Source: an uncultured delta proteobacterium (GTDB lineage Bacteria > Desulfobacterota > Syntrophorhabdia > Syntrophorhabdales > Syntrophorhabdaceae). From it: a stretch of 22,638 nt of DNA. A program made the position numbers and the translations under genes. The notes under the pieces are model-generated. The model was not told the DNA's origin, did no database searches, and saw only the letters and a program-made list of their open reading frames with translations. Each line of letters starts with the position of its first letter. The first letter of the stretch is position 1. Shown in pieces: positions 13,442-21,473 of the stretch. Location of the stretch: the NCBI GenBank assembly GCA_903872255.1, contig CAIQJW010000236.1, forward strand, positions 1-22,638, read 5' to 3'.

Positions 13442-15562
13442 TTAGTTCAGATAGTTAAGGATGGTGATGGACTGCATTCTGGCGAGGGTTGCCAGTAAGG
13501 CCTGGTAGGTGGTGATAAGGGTGTTGAATTCTGTCGCAAGCTTGGCCGTATCGGCATTTACAAGGTCTGCCTGAAGCATCTGGATACTGCCTTCCTTCGT
13601 CTTGTTGTTTGCGATCATGTTCTTTGCGCTTGAAACCTGGAACACGATCACGCTGGTATTTTTAGCTGTCAGTTCAGTGGCGGCGTCTATGTATTTGATA
13701 TTCTTGGCAACCCATGTATCATTGCCGGATTCAAAGGCATCCTTGACATTCTTTAACAACTCAAAAACACTCAGGTCCTTTACGTGGAAGGTATCGCCGA
13801 CGGTAAGATTGTCTGTCGCACTGCTGCTGAAAAGCGCCTTTATCCGATTATTCGTTGTATTGGCCACCCCTTTCCCGTCTATGAACATGCCCGTATCGTA
13901 GTCGCCTACATCGCTCGTACCGTTGCTCACCACGGATTCCACATTGTCGAAACCAAGGACGCCGGCAGCTGTGGCGCCTGCGTTGGACCAGTTAAAAGTC
14001 TCCGCGCTTCCCGTGTTGTTTGCAATGTCGATCTTTCGGGTCAATGCATCATAGGTCACTATATGTCCCGCCTGAGCAACATTCAGCTTATTCTGGATCT
14101 CCTGCGCAAGGCCGGCCCCCGTATACGCTCCTGCTGCGAGTGTGATGGCGGCGCCGTTGCGGTATATAACATCGTTGGTCCCGGCTGTAATGGTAATATC
14201 AGCCGTCGTATCGGCTCCGCCGCTCGTTAAGCTGACGTTCGCCGACCAGGTGCTCCCTCCGTCAACGGAGAATTGATACGTAGGCCCACCGGCCGCGGAC
14301 CGGTTGTTTGTGATCTTTACCTGAAATGCTTTCCTTCCGGTATCAATATCGCTCTTTATCGTTTCACTCGGTTTGACGGTAATATCGTAAATATTATCGA
14401 AGCCGAGCGTGCCCGCCGCTTCGGCTCCCGCATTAAATACAACATCGCCGCCCGTATTATTCTTAAAGACGAATTTCCTGGTTGTGGAATCGAAGGCCAC
14501 GGAAATGAGCTTTTCCGCACTATGGTCGCTCGTATCGATCCCAAGGTTGCTCACGACAGAATCCACATTGTCGAAACCAAGCAGCTTGCCCGCCGTGGAA
14601 CGGGAATCGGACCAGTTGAAGGTTGCTGCGGCGCCTGTATTATTGGTTATAGAAAATGTCCTTGTTCCCGAGCTTTCATATGCGACCGCATAGTCTGCCC
14701 CGAGCTGCGTCTTTATCTGCGCCGCAAGGTTCGCGCCCGTGTAGGTACCGCTGGCTAGCGTAACGGCAGAACCGTTCACATAGATCTGGTTGTTTGATGA
14801 ATTGACAACGTATTGCTTGTTGAGCTGGTCTTCTATATCGGCGGAGAGTGAAAAACCGTTATACACACCCTGCGTGAGGCTGACGGCTTGACCGTTCAGC
14901 AACATCCCGTCGTTCGACGTGTCGATGACATAAGCAAAGCTGTCCGTATTGGAATAGATGTCCCCGGTGTATTTATTCGTAACGCTGGCAAAGGCTATCT
15001 TGGAGTTGCCGTAAAAGGCTTCCCTGCCGGAGACGCCGTATTGCGACGTCTGGCCGCTATCGACATATATCTTCGTGGCGTCTTCCCCGCGCTGGTCCGG
15101 GTTGAACGTGACCGAATAATCGCCGTTGAGCTGCAATGGGGGTTTGTCTGCCTGCTTTCCGCCGAATATGTAAGTGTCGCCAAGTCTGCTGTTCCCGACA
15201 GTAACCATTTGTTCGATTATGCTTTTCATCTGTTCCGCGGCGGCCTGCCGCATGCTGGGATCCATCGTGCCATACGTGTTGGCCATTTGCGATACATCGG
15301 ACAATTGGCCGACTACGCTCGAAAAAGATACCGTGTACATGCTCACGAGCGTGCTTAAACGCTGCAGGTTCGTGTTGTACTGGGTCCCCTGGCTCAGCTG
15401 GGCGTCATATTGAATGGATGTTGCGTATCCTACGGGATCATCGGAAGGCACATTTATGATCCTCTGCGTAGAGAGTTTCTTTGTGATATCATCCATCTGC
15501 CGGCCAATATCATTGAGGCCCAGTTGAAACAGTCTGTAACGTAAGCTGTCAGGTATCCGCAT
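13442..15562 (-). CDS. flgL: Hook-filament junction protein FlgL (HAP3), enlarged
   Basis: 706 residues, about twice the size of enteric FlgL. The N-terminal region (LFQLGLNDIGRQMDDITKKL at 11-30, INVPSDDPVGYATS at 36-49, SRLGDTYIFGG at 125-135) and the C-terminal coiled-coil end (about 640-706) are conserved junction-protein parts. FlgL is exported and forms the last layer of the hook-filament junction. The extra mass lies at about 205-580 and is made of repeated modules. Residues 258-345 and 463-551 match each other closely (for instance YVNGSAVTLASGTYTGANLA against YRNGAAITLAAGAYTGAGLA). Partial copies lie at 213-250 and 352-396. These resemble the flagellin hook IN motif. The gene follows flgK with two bases between them. 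csrA and fliW, which often follow flgL in related bacteria, are absent here. Confidence 0.95.
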   Translation of the reverse strand: MRIPDSLRYRLFQLGLNDIGRQMDDITKKLSTQRIINVPSDDPVGYATSIQYDAQLSQGTQYNTNLQRLSTLVSMYTVSFSSVVGQLSDVSQMANTYGTMDPSMRQAAAEQMKSIIEQMVTVGNSRLGDTYIFGGKQADKPPLQLNGDYSVTFNPDQRGEDATKIYVDSGQTSQYGVSGREAFYGNSKIAFASVTNKYTGDIYSNTDSFAYVIDTSNDGMLLNGQAVSLTQGVYNGFSLSADIEDQLNKQYVVNSSNNQIYVNGSAVTLASGTYTGANLAAQIKTQLGADYAVAYESSGTRTFSITNNTGAAATFNWSDSRSTAGKLLGFDNVDSVVSNLGIDTSDHSAEKLISVAFDSTTRKFVFKNNTGGDVVFNAGAEAAGTLGFDNIYDITVKPSETIKSDIDTGRKAFQVKITNNRSAAGGPTYQFSVDGGSTWSANVSLTSGGADTTADITITAGTNDVIYRNGAAITLAAGAYTGAGLAQEIQNKLNVAQAGHIVTYDALTRKIDIANNTGSAETFNWSNAGATAAGVLGFDNVESVVSNGTSDVGDYDTGMFIDGKGVANTTNNRIKALFSSSATDNLTVGDTFHVKDLSVFELLKNVKDAFESGNDTWVAKNIKYIDAATELTAKNTSVIVFQVSSAKNMIANNKTKEGSIQMLQADLVNADTAKLATEFNTLITTYQALLATLARMQSITILNYLN
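13910..14176 (-). repeat. Coding repeat, second full IN-like module of flgL
   Basis: This encodes FlgL residues 463-551. It pairs with the other full copy encoded at 14528-14791 (residues 258-345). Both run from an NG.A.TL.AG.YTG element through NNTGSAETFNW-like strands to LGFDNVESVVSN. The two are clearly related at protein level and diverged at DNA level, so the duplication is not recent. Confidence 0.75.
14528..14791 (-). repeat. Coding repeat, first full IN-like module of flgL
   Basis: This encodes FlgL residues 258-345 (IYVNGSAVTLASGTYTGANL through LLGFDNVDSVVSN) and is the partner of the module at 13910-14176. Half-copies flank it on both sides within the same gene. Confidence 0.75.
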
Positions 15563-15564
15563 AA

Positions 15565-16956
15565 TTAAATCCCCAGTAGAGCATCCATAAGCTTGTTCAC
15601 GGTGTCGACGAGGCGTGCCGCAGCCTGATAGGCGTTCTGAAACCTGATGAGATTGGACATCTCCTCGTCTATCGAAACACCCGAAACTGCCTCTCTTTGA
15701 CTCTCTACTATGTTCATAAGGTTTTGGTGATATTCGGCAAGGTCCGTCGCGTTCTTCGACAGGTTCCCTATTGTGCTTGCTATTGTGGAGGTATACGCCA
15801 CATATGTCGTGTCGTAACCGCCGATCTCTACCGTCGCGCTCCCCAGGCCCGAGATCGTAAAGGCGATACCGTTGTCTGACGGGTTGGTTGACGACGACGA
15901 CGCGGCAATATAACCGACGTCCGCCTTAATCTCATCGCTCAGATCCAGATTCGCGGCGTAATCGGACGTCACATTCTTAAAAAAATCAATACCCGTCGTT
16001 CCGCTGGAATTGTAGCCGGCTGCATGGACACTGTTGACCTCCGTCATGAGCGACTTTGCGAGGTCGTCGAGGTTGTCCATAAAACCTGTCATCTGATTGT
16101 CCCTGAGGTCGACAAGCCCCTTCAGTGTACCTCCGCTGATGGCATCCGTAATATCAACCGGTGCCAGCGAATTACCGTTACAGTAAATACTGTAAAAATT
16201 ACCCGTCCCCGACCTTTCAGCGGAAAGCTCATAAACATTGCCTTTATCCACGAGGCTCTTTCCGCCTCCCGTCATTACCGTAAGAGCGCCTTCGGCATCC
16301 TCGAACCACTGGATATCCAGCTTGCCGGAAAGTTCTTTGACCGCCAGAAGCCTCTCGCTGGTGAAGCTTCCGCCCTGGGTTCCGCTTGCGGTGCCTGCTA
16401 CGATCTTTTTGTTCAGTTCGGCGATAGAGTTAAGAATGTTATTGACCTCGTCCACCCCCTGGGCAACTTTGCCATCCGCTTCGATTTGCAAATTGGCCAG
16501 TTCGGAGTAGACGCTTTGGATCCCGTTGCTAAGGTTCTGCGCCTTCATGGCCACATCGCTGCGGGCTACCCTGCTAAGCGGATCCGCCGACAGGCCCTGC
16601 CAGGCATTGAAAAATTCAGTTATATTCGATGAAAGCTTCGTATTGGCCTCATCGAGAACGCTCTCGATGCGGGAGAAAAACTGTGCGTAGGTCTTCTGCT
16701 CTTCCATGGACGTAGACTGCCTGGCCATGGACAATTCCAGGTACTTGTCGTAATTGCTCATTACTCGTTCAACGGTTACGCCGCTTCCCAGGAAACAGCC
16801 GTCGGTCATTGTCGGATCGGCTTCCTTAAGGATTGCCTCCTGCCGTGCGTATCCAACCGTATTTACATTGGCAATATTGTTCGCTAAGACCTGGAGGGCC
16901 GACTGCTGCGCAGAAAGAGCACTTCTAGCGATGTTGAGGATAGACGTGATACCCAT
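15565..16956 (-). CDS. flgK: Hook-filament junction protein FlgK (HAP1)
   Basis: 463 residues, within the usual range. The N-terminal signature QSALQVLANNIANVNTVGYA at 18-37 is the rod/hook-family motif. The C-terminal helix ISMSNLI-type segment appears as EEMSNLIRFQNAYQAAARLV, then DTVNKLMDALLGI, which form the coiled coil with the N-terminus. FlgK is exported by the flagellar type III apparatus with FlgN as chaperone and forms the first junction layer on top of the hook. The gene sits 19 bp after flgN and two bases before flgL in the same transcript. It can be expressed from the sigma54 promoter of the operon and from the sigma28 promoter in front of flgM. Nothing is missing. Confidence 0.97.
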   Translation of the reverse strand: MGITSILNIARSALSAQQSALQVLANNIANVNTVGYARQEAILKEADPTMTDGCFLGSGVTVERVMSNYDKYLELSMARQSTSMEEQKTYAQFFSRIESVLDEANTKLSSNITEFFNAWQGLSADPLSRVARSDVAMKAQNLSNGIQSVYSELANLQIEADGKVAQGVDEVNNILNSIAELNKKIVAGTASGTQGGSFTSERLLAVKELSGKLDIQWFEDAEGALTVMTGGGKSLVDKGNVYELSAERSGTGNFYSIYCNGNSLAPVDITDAISGGTLKGLVDLRDNQMTGFMDNLDDLAKSLMTEVNSVHAAGYNSSGTTGIDFFKNVTSDYAANLDLSDEIKADVGYIAASSSSTNPSDNGIAFTISGLGSATVEIGGYDTTYVAYTSTIASTIGNLSKNATDLAEYHQNLMNIVESQREAVSGVSIDEEMSNLIRFQNAYQAAARLVDTVNKLMDALLGI

Positions 16957-16975
16957 AGGCTACCTTCTTAAGATT

Positions 16976-17413
16976 TCATACAACCTTTGAGAGGACGAGG
17001 GACGAGAGGTCCTCTCTCTTTTTCCCGTAACCCACCGTTGTGCCGATACTCCCGATAATGTTCTCTATCGAGGACCTGACATGGTCAATGGAGAAGGACA
17101 GGAGCTTCATGTTCTTGTCCATGGCCGTCTTGATCTCCCTTATTACAACGGCCAGTTCCTTGTTCAGAGCCTGCATCGTAGTGTCCGCGGCGATTGCGTC
17201 CCGTTCGCCGGCATCACCAAGAAGCTTCTCCTTTTCAGCCTTGAGGTAATCAAGCTTTCTTAAGATCTCTTCTTTTCTGTTGTTTCCCGCGATAATGCCG
17301 TCAAGGGAAAAGGAAATGATGGCATCCCGCTCCATGCGAAGGGCCGAAAGGAACTCCTTCAGGGTTTTTTCCTCTTTCTTCGTCATCTCGATGATAGCGG
17401 CGGTCATCATCAT
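16976..17413 (-). CDS. flgN: Flagellar export chaperone FlgN
   Basis: 145 residues, mostly long amphipathic helices. Examples are EEKTLKEFLSALRMERDAII near the N-terminus and ELAVVIREIKTAMDKNMKLL in the second half. FlgN binds the C-terminal ends of FlgK and FlgL in the cytosol and delivers them to the export gate. Sequence conservation of this family is low, so the call leans on size, helical pattern and the flgM-flgN-flgK order. The start overlaps the flgM stop in an ATGA arrangement. Three ATGs stand in a row (17413, 17410, 17407), so the exact start is ambiguous by one or two codons. Confidence 0.85.
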   Translation of the reverse strand: MMMTAAIIEMTKKEEKTLKEFLSALRMERDAIISFSLDGIIAGNNRKEEILRKLDYLKAEKEKLLGDAGERDAIAADTTMQALNKELAVVIREIKTAMDKNMKLLSFSIDHVRSSIENIIGSIGTTVGYGKKREDLSSLVLSKVV

Positions 17414-17721
17414 AGCATCTCGTCCAGGATATTGCTCCTTAATATGCTTCTGGCGACTATCTCGCCTTTTGCATTGTACGTCCCTTCTTCAATGGCCTGT
17501 TTGAGGCTCTCTACCTTTTCTTCCCGGACGACCGGCTGTGCCTTAGCCCGTGCAGCGAGATCCTGGATCTCCTGCTTTCTGGAAGAGATCTCGACCTTGT
17601 CGCCATAGCCTATTACGTTGCCTTTTTTCTGTTCCACCGAGGGATCTTTCTGAGGCTTGACCTGCGCAGCTTTAACAAGACTGTCAAGCAGGTCGGTTTT
17701 GTTTCCGTTTTCGATCTTCAT
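17410..17721 (-). CDS. flgM: Anti-sigma28 factor FlgM
   Basis: 103 residues, about normal for FlgM. The C-terminal sigma28-binding part is recognisable as REEKVESLKQAIEEGTYNAK followed by GEIVARSILRSNILDEML. It is preceded by VEISSRKQEIQDL, the usual 'v.lS....ei..l' element. FlgM holds sigma28 inactive until the hook is complete and is then exported. AGGAGGT precedes the ATG. A sigma28 promoter lies 28 bp upstream, inside the 3' end of flgJ, so FlgM should be made under the control of the factor it inhibits, a common feedback. It is coupled to flgN by a four-base overlap. Confidence 0.93.
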   Translation of the reverse strand: MKIENGNKTDLLDSLVKAAQVKPQKDPSVEQKKGNVIGYGDKVEISSRKQEIQDLAARAKAQPVVREEKVESLKQAIEEGTYNAKGEIVARSILRSNILDEML

Positions 17722-17733
17722 GGTCTACCTCCT

Positions 17734-18081
17734 CTATCGCTTAGACTTATTATCGCCGATAGCGGGATTAACTTTAATATTTTCTTTTTCGGTATATTTC
17801 ATAAGTATCTCTTTTATGCCTACGCCTTTTTCTGCGAGAAAATCGGCTACTTTTTCATATACCATTGCCATATACGTCTCTTCCGAGTAACCCTTTTTCG
17901 ACATTTTGGTCGTTTTTTCCATGTACTTAAGCATGCTGAAAAGCATGAAACTCTCGAAATTCTGGCAGACCTTTTCCCGGTCTGACCCGGATGCATCGGA
18001 CATGGTCTTATTGAATCTAGTACCAGCCATTGATATTGAAGGTTGGACCTCTGCCATGACGGATTTTAAACTTTCAGACAT
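17734..18081 (-). CDS. flgJ: Rod-binding protein FlgJ, N-terminal domain only
   Basis: 115 residues. The rod-binding domain is seen as KVCQNFESFMLFSMLKYMEK around 37-56 and GYSEETYMAMVYEKVADFLA around 64-83, the usual 'FE..fl..mlk.M' and 'm.d...a..la' elements. The muramidase domain of enteric FlgJ is missing, as in many delta- and alphaproteobacteria, so peptidoglycan opening needs another enzyme. FlgJ acts in the periplasm as a scaffold for rod assembly. AGGAGGT precedes the start, 13 bp after flgI. Its last codons contain the sigma28 promoter for flgM. Confidence 0.9.
   Translation of the reverse strand: MSESLKSVMAEVQPSISMAGTRFNKTMSDASGSDREKVCQNFESFMLFSMLKYMEKTTKMSKKGYSEETYMAMVYEKVADFLAEKGVGIKEILMKYTEKENIKVNPAIGDNKSKR
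17750..17776 (-). promoter_or_regulatory. Sigma28 (FliA) promoter of flgM-flgN-flgK-flgL inside flgJ
   Basis: On the minus strand TAAAGTTA (17776-17769), an 11-base spacer and GGCGATAA (17757-17750) match TAAAGTTT-N11-GCCGATAA with one mismatch in each box. The predicted start point near 17743 gives a leader of about 22 bases containing the AGGAGGT of flgM. The boxes fall within codons for the FlgJ C-terminus (KVNPAIGDN). Confidence 0.85.
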
Positions 18082-18094
18082 TTTTTGTAACCTC

Positions 18095-19222
18095 CTATAT
18101 CACTTCAAGTTCGGCGTGAAGCGCGCCGGATGCTTTTATGGTCTGCAGTATGGTTATGACGTCCCGCGTCGATATGCCGGTCGCATTGAGCGCATTGACG
18201 AGTTCACGCAGGGAGATCCCGGCTTCCAGAAGGTAAAATTTTCCCCGGTCTTCGCGCACGCTGATCTGCGTGTCCGGAGTGACGACCGTCCGTCCCTGTG
18301 CAAAAGGCATCGGCTGGCTCACCTTCGAGTCTTCCTTGATCTGGACGCTTATATTCCCGTGCGATATCACGACCGTCGAGACCCGTACATTTTCGCCTAT
18401 AACAACCGTTCCGGTCTTTTCGTCGACAACGATCTTGGCCTGCGTATCGGTCTTTATGTCGAGATTTTCGACCATTGATACAAACTGCACGGGGTTGCTC
18501 CTCATGTCGGCCGGTATTTTCACGGTTATGGTCCCTGCGTCCTTTGCGTGGGCGCCGCCGCCGAATGTCTCGTTGATGCGGTCCGCCACGCGCCTGGCGT
18601 TCGTAAAATCCGGTGTTTTCAGGGCGATGGTTATATCGCTTCCCTTGTAATCCTCCGAGAGGACCTCACGTTCGATCGTTGCGCCGTTTACGATCCTTCC
18701 GACCGTCGGATGGTTCTTCTGTACGGAAGCCCCCTGACCGGAAGCCAGGAAACCCCCGACGATCATCGGTCCCTGGGCCATTGCGTAAACATTGCCGTCA
18801 GCGCCTTTCAGCGGGGTTGTTACGAGAACTCCGCCCTCTATGCTTTTCGCATCACCGATAGAAGAGACCGTGACGTCCAACCTGCTGCCGATACGTGCAA
18901 ACGGGGGCAGGTTGCAGGTCACCATGACCGCTGCGACATTATTGACTTTCGTTGTCTTCGGATCGACCCGTATTCCCATCGTTTCGAGCATATTCGCAAG
19001 AGATTGGTTCGTGAAAATAGTATTTGCCTTGTCCCCTGTTCCACCAAGGCCGATCACAAGGCCGTACCCGATCAGTTGATTGGTCCGGGAGCCGTTAATA
19101 TAGCCTATTTCCTTGATACGGGACGCATCCGCCATGCCGACGATAAGAAGGAGGAACGCTGCAACGAGAAATGCCATGCATACAGCCATTTTCGTAAGAT
19201 GCACACGCTTTCTGTAACTCAT
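18095..19222 (-). CDS. flgI: Flagellar P-ring protein FlgI
   Basis: 375 residues with the start at 19222, close to the family's usual 365-370. A longer frame opens at 19273 inside flgH, but GGAGGAAGG at 19224-19232 and a proper signal peptide favour 19222. After MSYRKRVHLTKMAVCMAFLV comes a hydrophobic core, then a cleavage site after ADA and the mature start SRIKEIGYINGSR. The conserved QLIGYGLVIGLGGTGDK, then VAAVMVTCNLPPFARIGSRL and the C-terminal GISLRELVNALNATGIS, confirm FlgI. The protein is exported by Sec and forms the P ring around the rod in the periplasm with the help of FlgA. The gene follows flgH by 11 bp. Confidence 0.96.
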   Translation of the reverse strand: MSYRKRVHLTKMAVCMAFLVAAFLLLIVGMADASRIKEIGYINGSRTNQLIGYGLVIGLGGTGDKANTIFTNQSLANMLETMGIRVDPKTTKVNNVAAVMVTCNLPPFARIGSRLDVTVSSIGDAKSIEGGVLVTTPLKGADGNVYAMAQGPMIVGGFLASGQGASVQKNHPTVGRIVNGATIEREVLSEDYKGSDITIALKTPDFTNARRVADRINETFGGGAHAKDAGTITVKIPADMRSNPVQFVSMVENLDIKTDTQAKIVVDEKTGTVVIGENVRVSTVVISHGNISVQIKEDSKVSQPMPFAQGRTVVTPDTQISVREDRGKFYLLEAGISLRELVNALNATGISTRDVITILQTIKASGALHAELEVI

Positions 19223-19223
19223 A

Positions 19224-19232
19224 CCTTCCTCC
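19224..19232 (-). promoter_or_regulatory. Shine-Dalgarno site fixing the flgI start
   Basis: GGAGGAAGG starts directly after the flgH stop (TGA at 19236-19234) and lies one base before the ATG at 19222, with its GGAGG core six bases away. It decides for the shorter flgI reading frame over the one starting at 19273. Confidence 0.7.
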
Positions 19233-19233
19233 G

Positions 19234-19944
19234 TCAGAACGGCCATACCGCGTCTACGATCCGAGCCATCCATCCGGGCCTCTGCTTTTCGCCGACCACG
19301 CCGACGCCCGTATAAATGATCTTGGCATCCGCTATGAGGCTCGACGCCACCGCGTTGTTGTAACTGAGGTCCCTCGGCCTCACAATGCCCTGGACCAGGA
19401 TCTCCCTTTTTTCGTTATTGATCACCACTTCTCTTTTCCCTTCGATCGCCAGGTTCCCGTTCCCCAGCACGTCGACGACACGGGCCGTGATCGTTGCAGT
19501 CAAATAGCCGTTGCGCGTCGTTTCCCCGGAACCCTCAAAATCATTCTTTGTGCTGGCGTTAATGAGCGCGGTGGGGGTTATGCTCGATGGGTACGTATTT
19601 GTCTCAAGTCCGAAAAAATTAGGGATGCCTGCAAGTGTCGAGGAGTTCCTCTTGGTGCTTGTGCCCGCTTTTTCGCTTGCTGTTGTCGTTTCATCGATGA
19701 CGATCGTGATAATATCGCCAATTGCGCGGGCTCTGTGGTCGCTCAGGATGCTGCTAGACGAATTGACACCGCGGAATATCGTTCCCTTCTGGGGCTCCGG
19801 GCCGGGCTTCATGCTCTTGTACGTATTGTCAATGACGAAAGGTTCATCTTTTATCTTTGACTGGTTCACGTTTTGGCAACCCTGTCCTGCAAAGAATGCC
19901 ATCACAAAGATCATAAGCAATGACAGGCCGGCAATCTTTTTCAT
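19234..19944 (-). CDS. flgH: Flagellar L-ring protein FlgH
   Basis: 236 residues, the usual length. A hydrophobic leader (MKKIAGLSLLMIFVMAFFAG) ends at GQGC (C23), the place of the lipidated cysteine, although GQG is not a standard lipobox. Conserved parts are SDHRARAIGDIITIVIDETT around 68-87, a family hallmark, and NGNLAIEGKREVVINNEKRE with ILVQGIVRPRDL near 155-185. FlgH is a lipoprotein in the outer membrane that forms the L ring. AGGAG precedes the start, 12 bp after flgA. The following flgI ribosome binding site begins directly after its stop, so translation is probably coupled. Confidence 0.96.
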   Translation of the reverse strand: MKKIAGLSLLMIFVMAFFAGQGCQNVNQSKIKDEPFVIDNTYKSMKPGPEPQKGTIFRGVNSSSSILSDHRARAIGDIITIVIDETTTASEKAGTSTKRNSSTLAGIPNFFGLETNTYPSSITPTALINASTKNDFEGSGETTRNGYLTATITARVVDVLGNGNLAIEGKREVVINNEKREILVQGIVRPRDLSYNNAVASSLIADAKIIYTGVGVVGEKQRPGWMARIVDAVWPF

Positions 19945-19956
19945 GACCCCACGCTC

Positions 19957-20673
19957 CTAAAATTCAACTTTAACGGCATTACCGCTTATTACTTTTGCTG
20001 TCAGTTCTTTCCCTGAAGCAATGTTCTTCACGCGTATATTCTCACCGATCCGGCCCCTGTCGATGGTCCTGCCTTTTGCGCTGACGATCAGCTTGTTCGA
20101 TTCCGCAATGATGGTGACAATATCACCTTTTTTCATAACGACCTGATTTTCGAGGACCTGCTCGGTGATGACCGTATTGGCGGGCACGTCACGCTTGAGC
20201 GCCTTGCCGATAATTTCGTCGGCCGAGGCCGGGTGCCCGGCTAATTTACCATTCATGTACGTTTCGCGAACGATGACATCCTTCTCGCTTATCAGGTCTC
20301 CCTTCTGGCCCGCCTGTTTCAGGACGTAGAGTTCCCGCCTTGAAAAGACCTTGAAGGGTACCTGGATGGCGTGTGTCCGGCCGGCCGGATTTCTTATCTC
20401 AACAGAGCATACACCGTCTCCGTTCATATCCGGCACCTTGACGAAATTCACGTTCACCACTTTAGCGTTATCCTTCAGGCCGGCCGGAAGCGAATTGAGT
20501 TTTACCCGCACCGAATTGCCCTCAGGATATATATCCTTTATAAACCTGATTATCCGGGACTCTATGCCGGATTCGGCCGCACCGGGCGCTGCATGGACAA
20601 AGTCTGAATGTCCCAGGAAAAAGGTGGCAGCCAGTACTGCTAAAGCACAGAGAAGATATTTCTTGACCGACAT
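19957..20673 (-). CDS. flgA: P-ring assembly chaperone FlgA
   Basis: 238 residues. A signal peptide (MSVKKYLLCALAVLAATFFL with cleavage near VHA/APG) sends it to the periplasm. The second half carries the SAF domain: ELYVLKQAGQKGDLISEKDV, ALKRDVPANTVITEQVLENQ, VKKGD- and IIAESNKLIVSAKG-like strands, and a final GENIRVKNIASGKELTAKVI, all typical of FlgA. It helps FlgI assemble into the P ring. AGGAG overlaps the end of flgG, with only two bases between the genes. The position between flgG and flgH is the usual one in Deltaproteobacteria-like operons. Confidence 0.94.
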   Translation of the reverse strand: MSVKKYLLCALAVLAATFFLGHSDFVHAAPGAAESGIESRIIRFIKDIYPEGNSVRVKLNSLPAGLKDNAKVVNVNFVKVPDMNGDGVCSVEIRNPAGRTHAIQVPFKVFSRRELYVLKQAGQKGDLISEKDVIVRETYMNGKLAGHPASADEIIGKALKRDVPANTVITEQVLENQVVMKKGDIVTIIAESNKLIVSAKGRTIDRGRIGENIRVKNIASGKELTAKVISGNAVKVEF

Positions 20674-20675
20674 GT

Positions 20676-21464
20676 TTATCTCCTCAGGTTATTGGTCATC
20701 TGAAGCATTTCGTCGGCAGCCTGTATCGCCTTCGTATTGATCTCATAGGCCCGCTGCCCGATTATCATATTGATCATTTCCTGCATGACATTGACATTCG
20801 ACATTTCCAGAAAACCCTGTATTACCGTGCCCATGCCGTTCTGACCCGGCTTTCCCGTGGTGGGCGAGCCGCTTGCGTCGGTTTCCATAAAGAGATTCTT
20901 CCCGATTGCCCGAAGTCCGGAAGGATTGATGAAATTTGCAAGTTCAAGGCTGCCGAGCTGCTGCGGTGCGCTCTGTCCCTGGATCTGGACCGTTACCGTA
21001 CCATCGCTTTCTACAGAGACGCTCGTTGTCTTGGCGGGTATTGTCAGATTAGGTTCTATCGTGTAGCCGTCTGTTGTCACGATCTTTCCGTCGGCATCGG
21101 TTTTCAATGCACCCGCCCTCGTGTAGGCCTTTTCCCCGGAAGGCAGATTGACCTGTATAAACCCGTTTCCTTCTATGGCGATGTCCAACTCATTGTCCGT
21201 CTTCTGATAATCACCCTGCTGAAAGACCTTCTGCACGGAGGAGAGCATCGCGCCCAGGCCTATCTGAACGCCGGTCGGGACCATCCCGCCGCCTTCATTC
21301 CGTGCGCCCTGGAGCCTTAAGGTCTGGTACATAAGGTCCTGGAAATCTGCCCGGCTTTTCTTGTAGCCAGTCGTACTGACATTGGCGATGTTGTTGGCAA
21401 TTACGTCCAGATTCGTCTGCTGAACGTTCATGCCTGTTCCGGCTGACCACAGTGCCCTTAACAT
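20676..21464 (-). CDS. flgG: Distal rod protein FlgG
   Basis: 262 residues, exactly the usual size. MLRALWSAGTGMNVQQTNLD followed by VIANNIANVSTTGYKKSRAD is the unmistakable FlgG start. The centre has the flagellar basal-body hook motif (YQKTDNELDIAIEGNGFIQV). The C-terminus SNVNVMQEMINMIIGQRAYE and IQAADEMLQMTNNLR completes the family pattern. FlgG is exported through the type III apparatus and builds the distal rod that crosses the P and L rings. AGGAGGA precedes the ATG, 9 bp after flgF. Confidence 0.98.
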   Translation of the reverse strand: MLRALWSAGTGMNVQQTNLDVIANNIANVSTTGYKKSRADFQDLMYQTLRLQGARNEGGGMVPTGVQIGLGAMLSSVQKVFQQGDYQKTDNELDIAIEGNGFIQVNLPSGEKAYTRAGALKTDADGKIVTTDGYTIEPNLTIPAKTTSVSVESDGTVTVQIQGQSAPQQLGSLELANFINPSGLRAIGKNLFMETDASGSPTTGKPGQNGMGTVIQGFLEMSNVNVMQEMINMIIGQRAYEINTKAIQAADEMLQMTNNLRR

Positions 21465-21473
21465 AACTTCCTC

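Noticed and set aside
13784..15358. Several plus-strand frames of about 150 codons opposite flgL
   Set aside because: They are antisense shadows of the repeated, low-complexity flgL modules. Their similarity to one another only mirrors the repeats.
16024..16632. Plus-strand open frame of 202 codons opposite flgK
   Set aside because: It is an antisense shadow of flgK, with no recognisable domain or supporting ribosome binding site.
18548..19315. Long plus-strand open frame of 255 codons opposite flgI
   Set aside because: It lies entirely antisense to the well-conserved flgI and the end of flgH, has no family resemblance and is rich in residues expected from a reversed coding frame.
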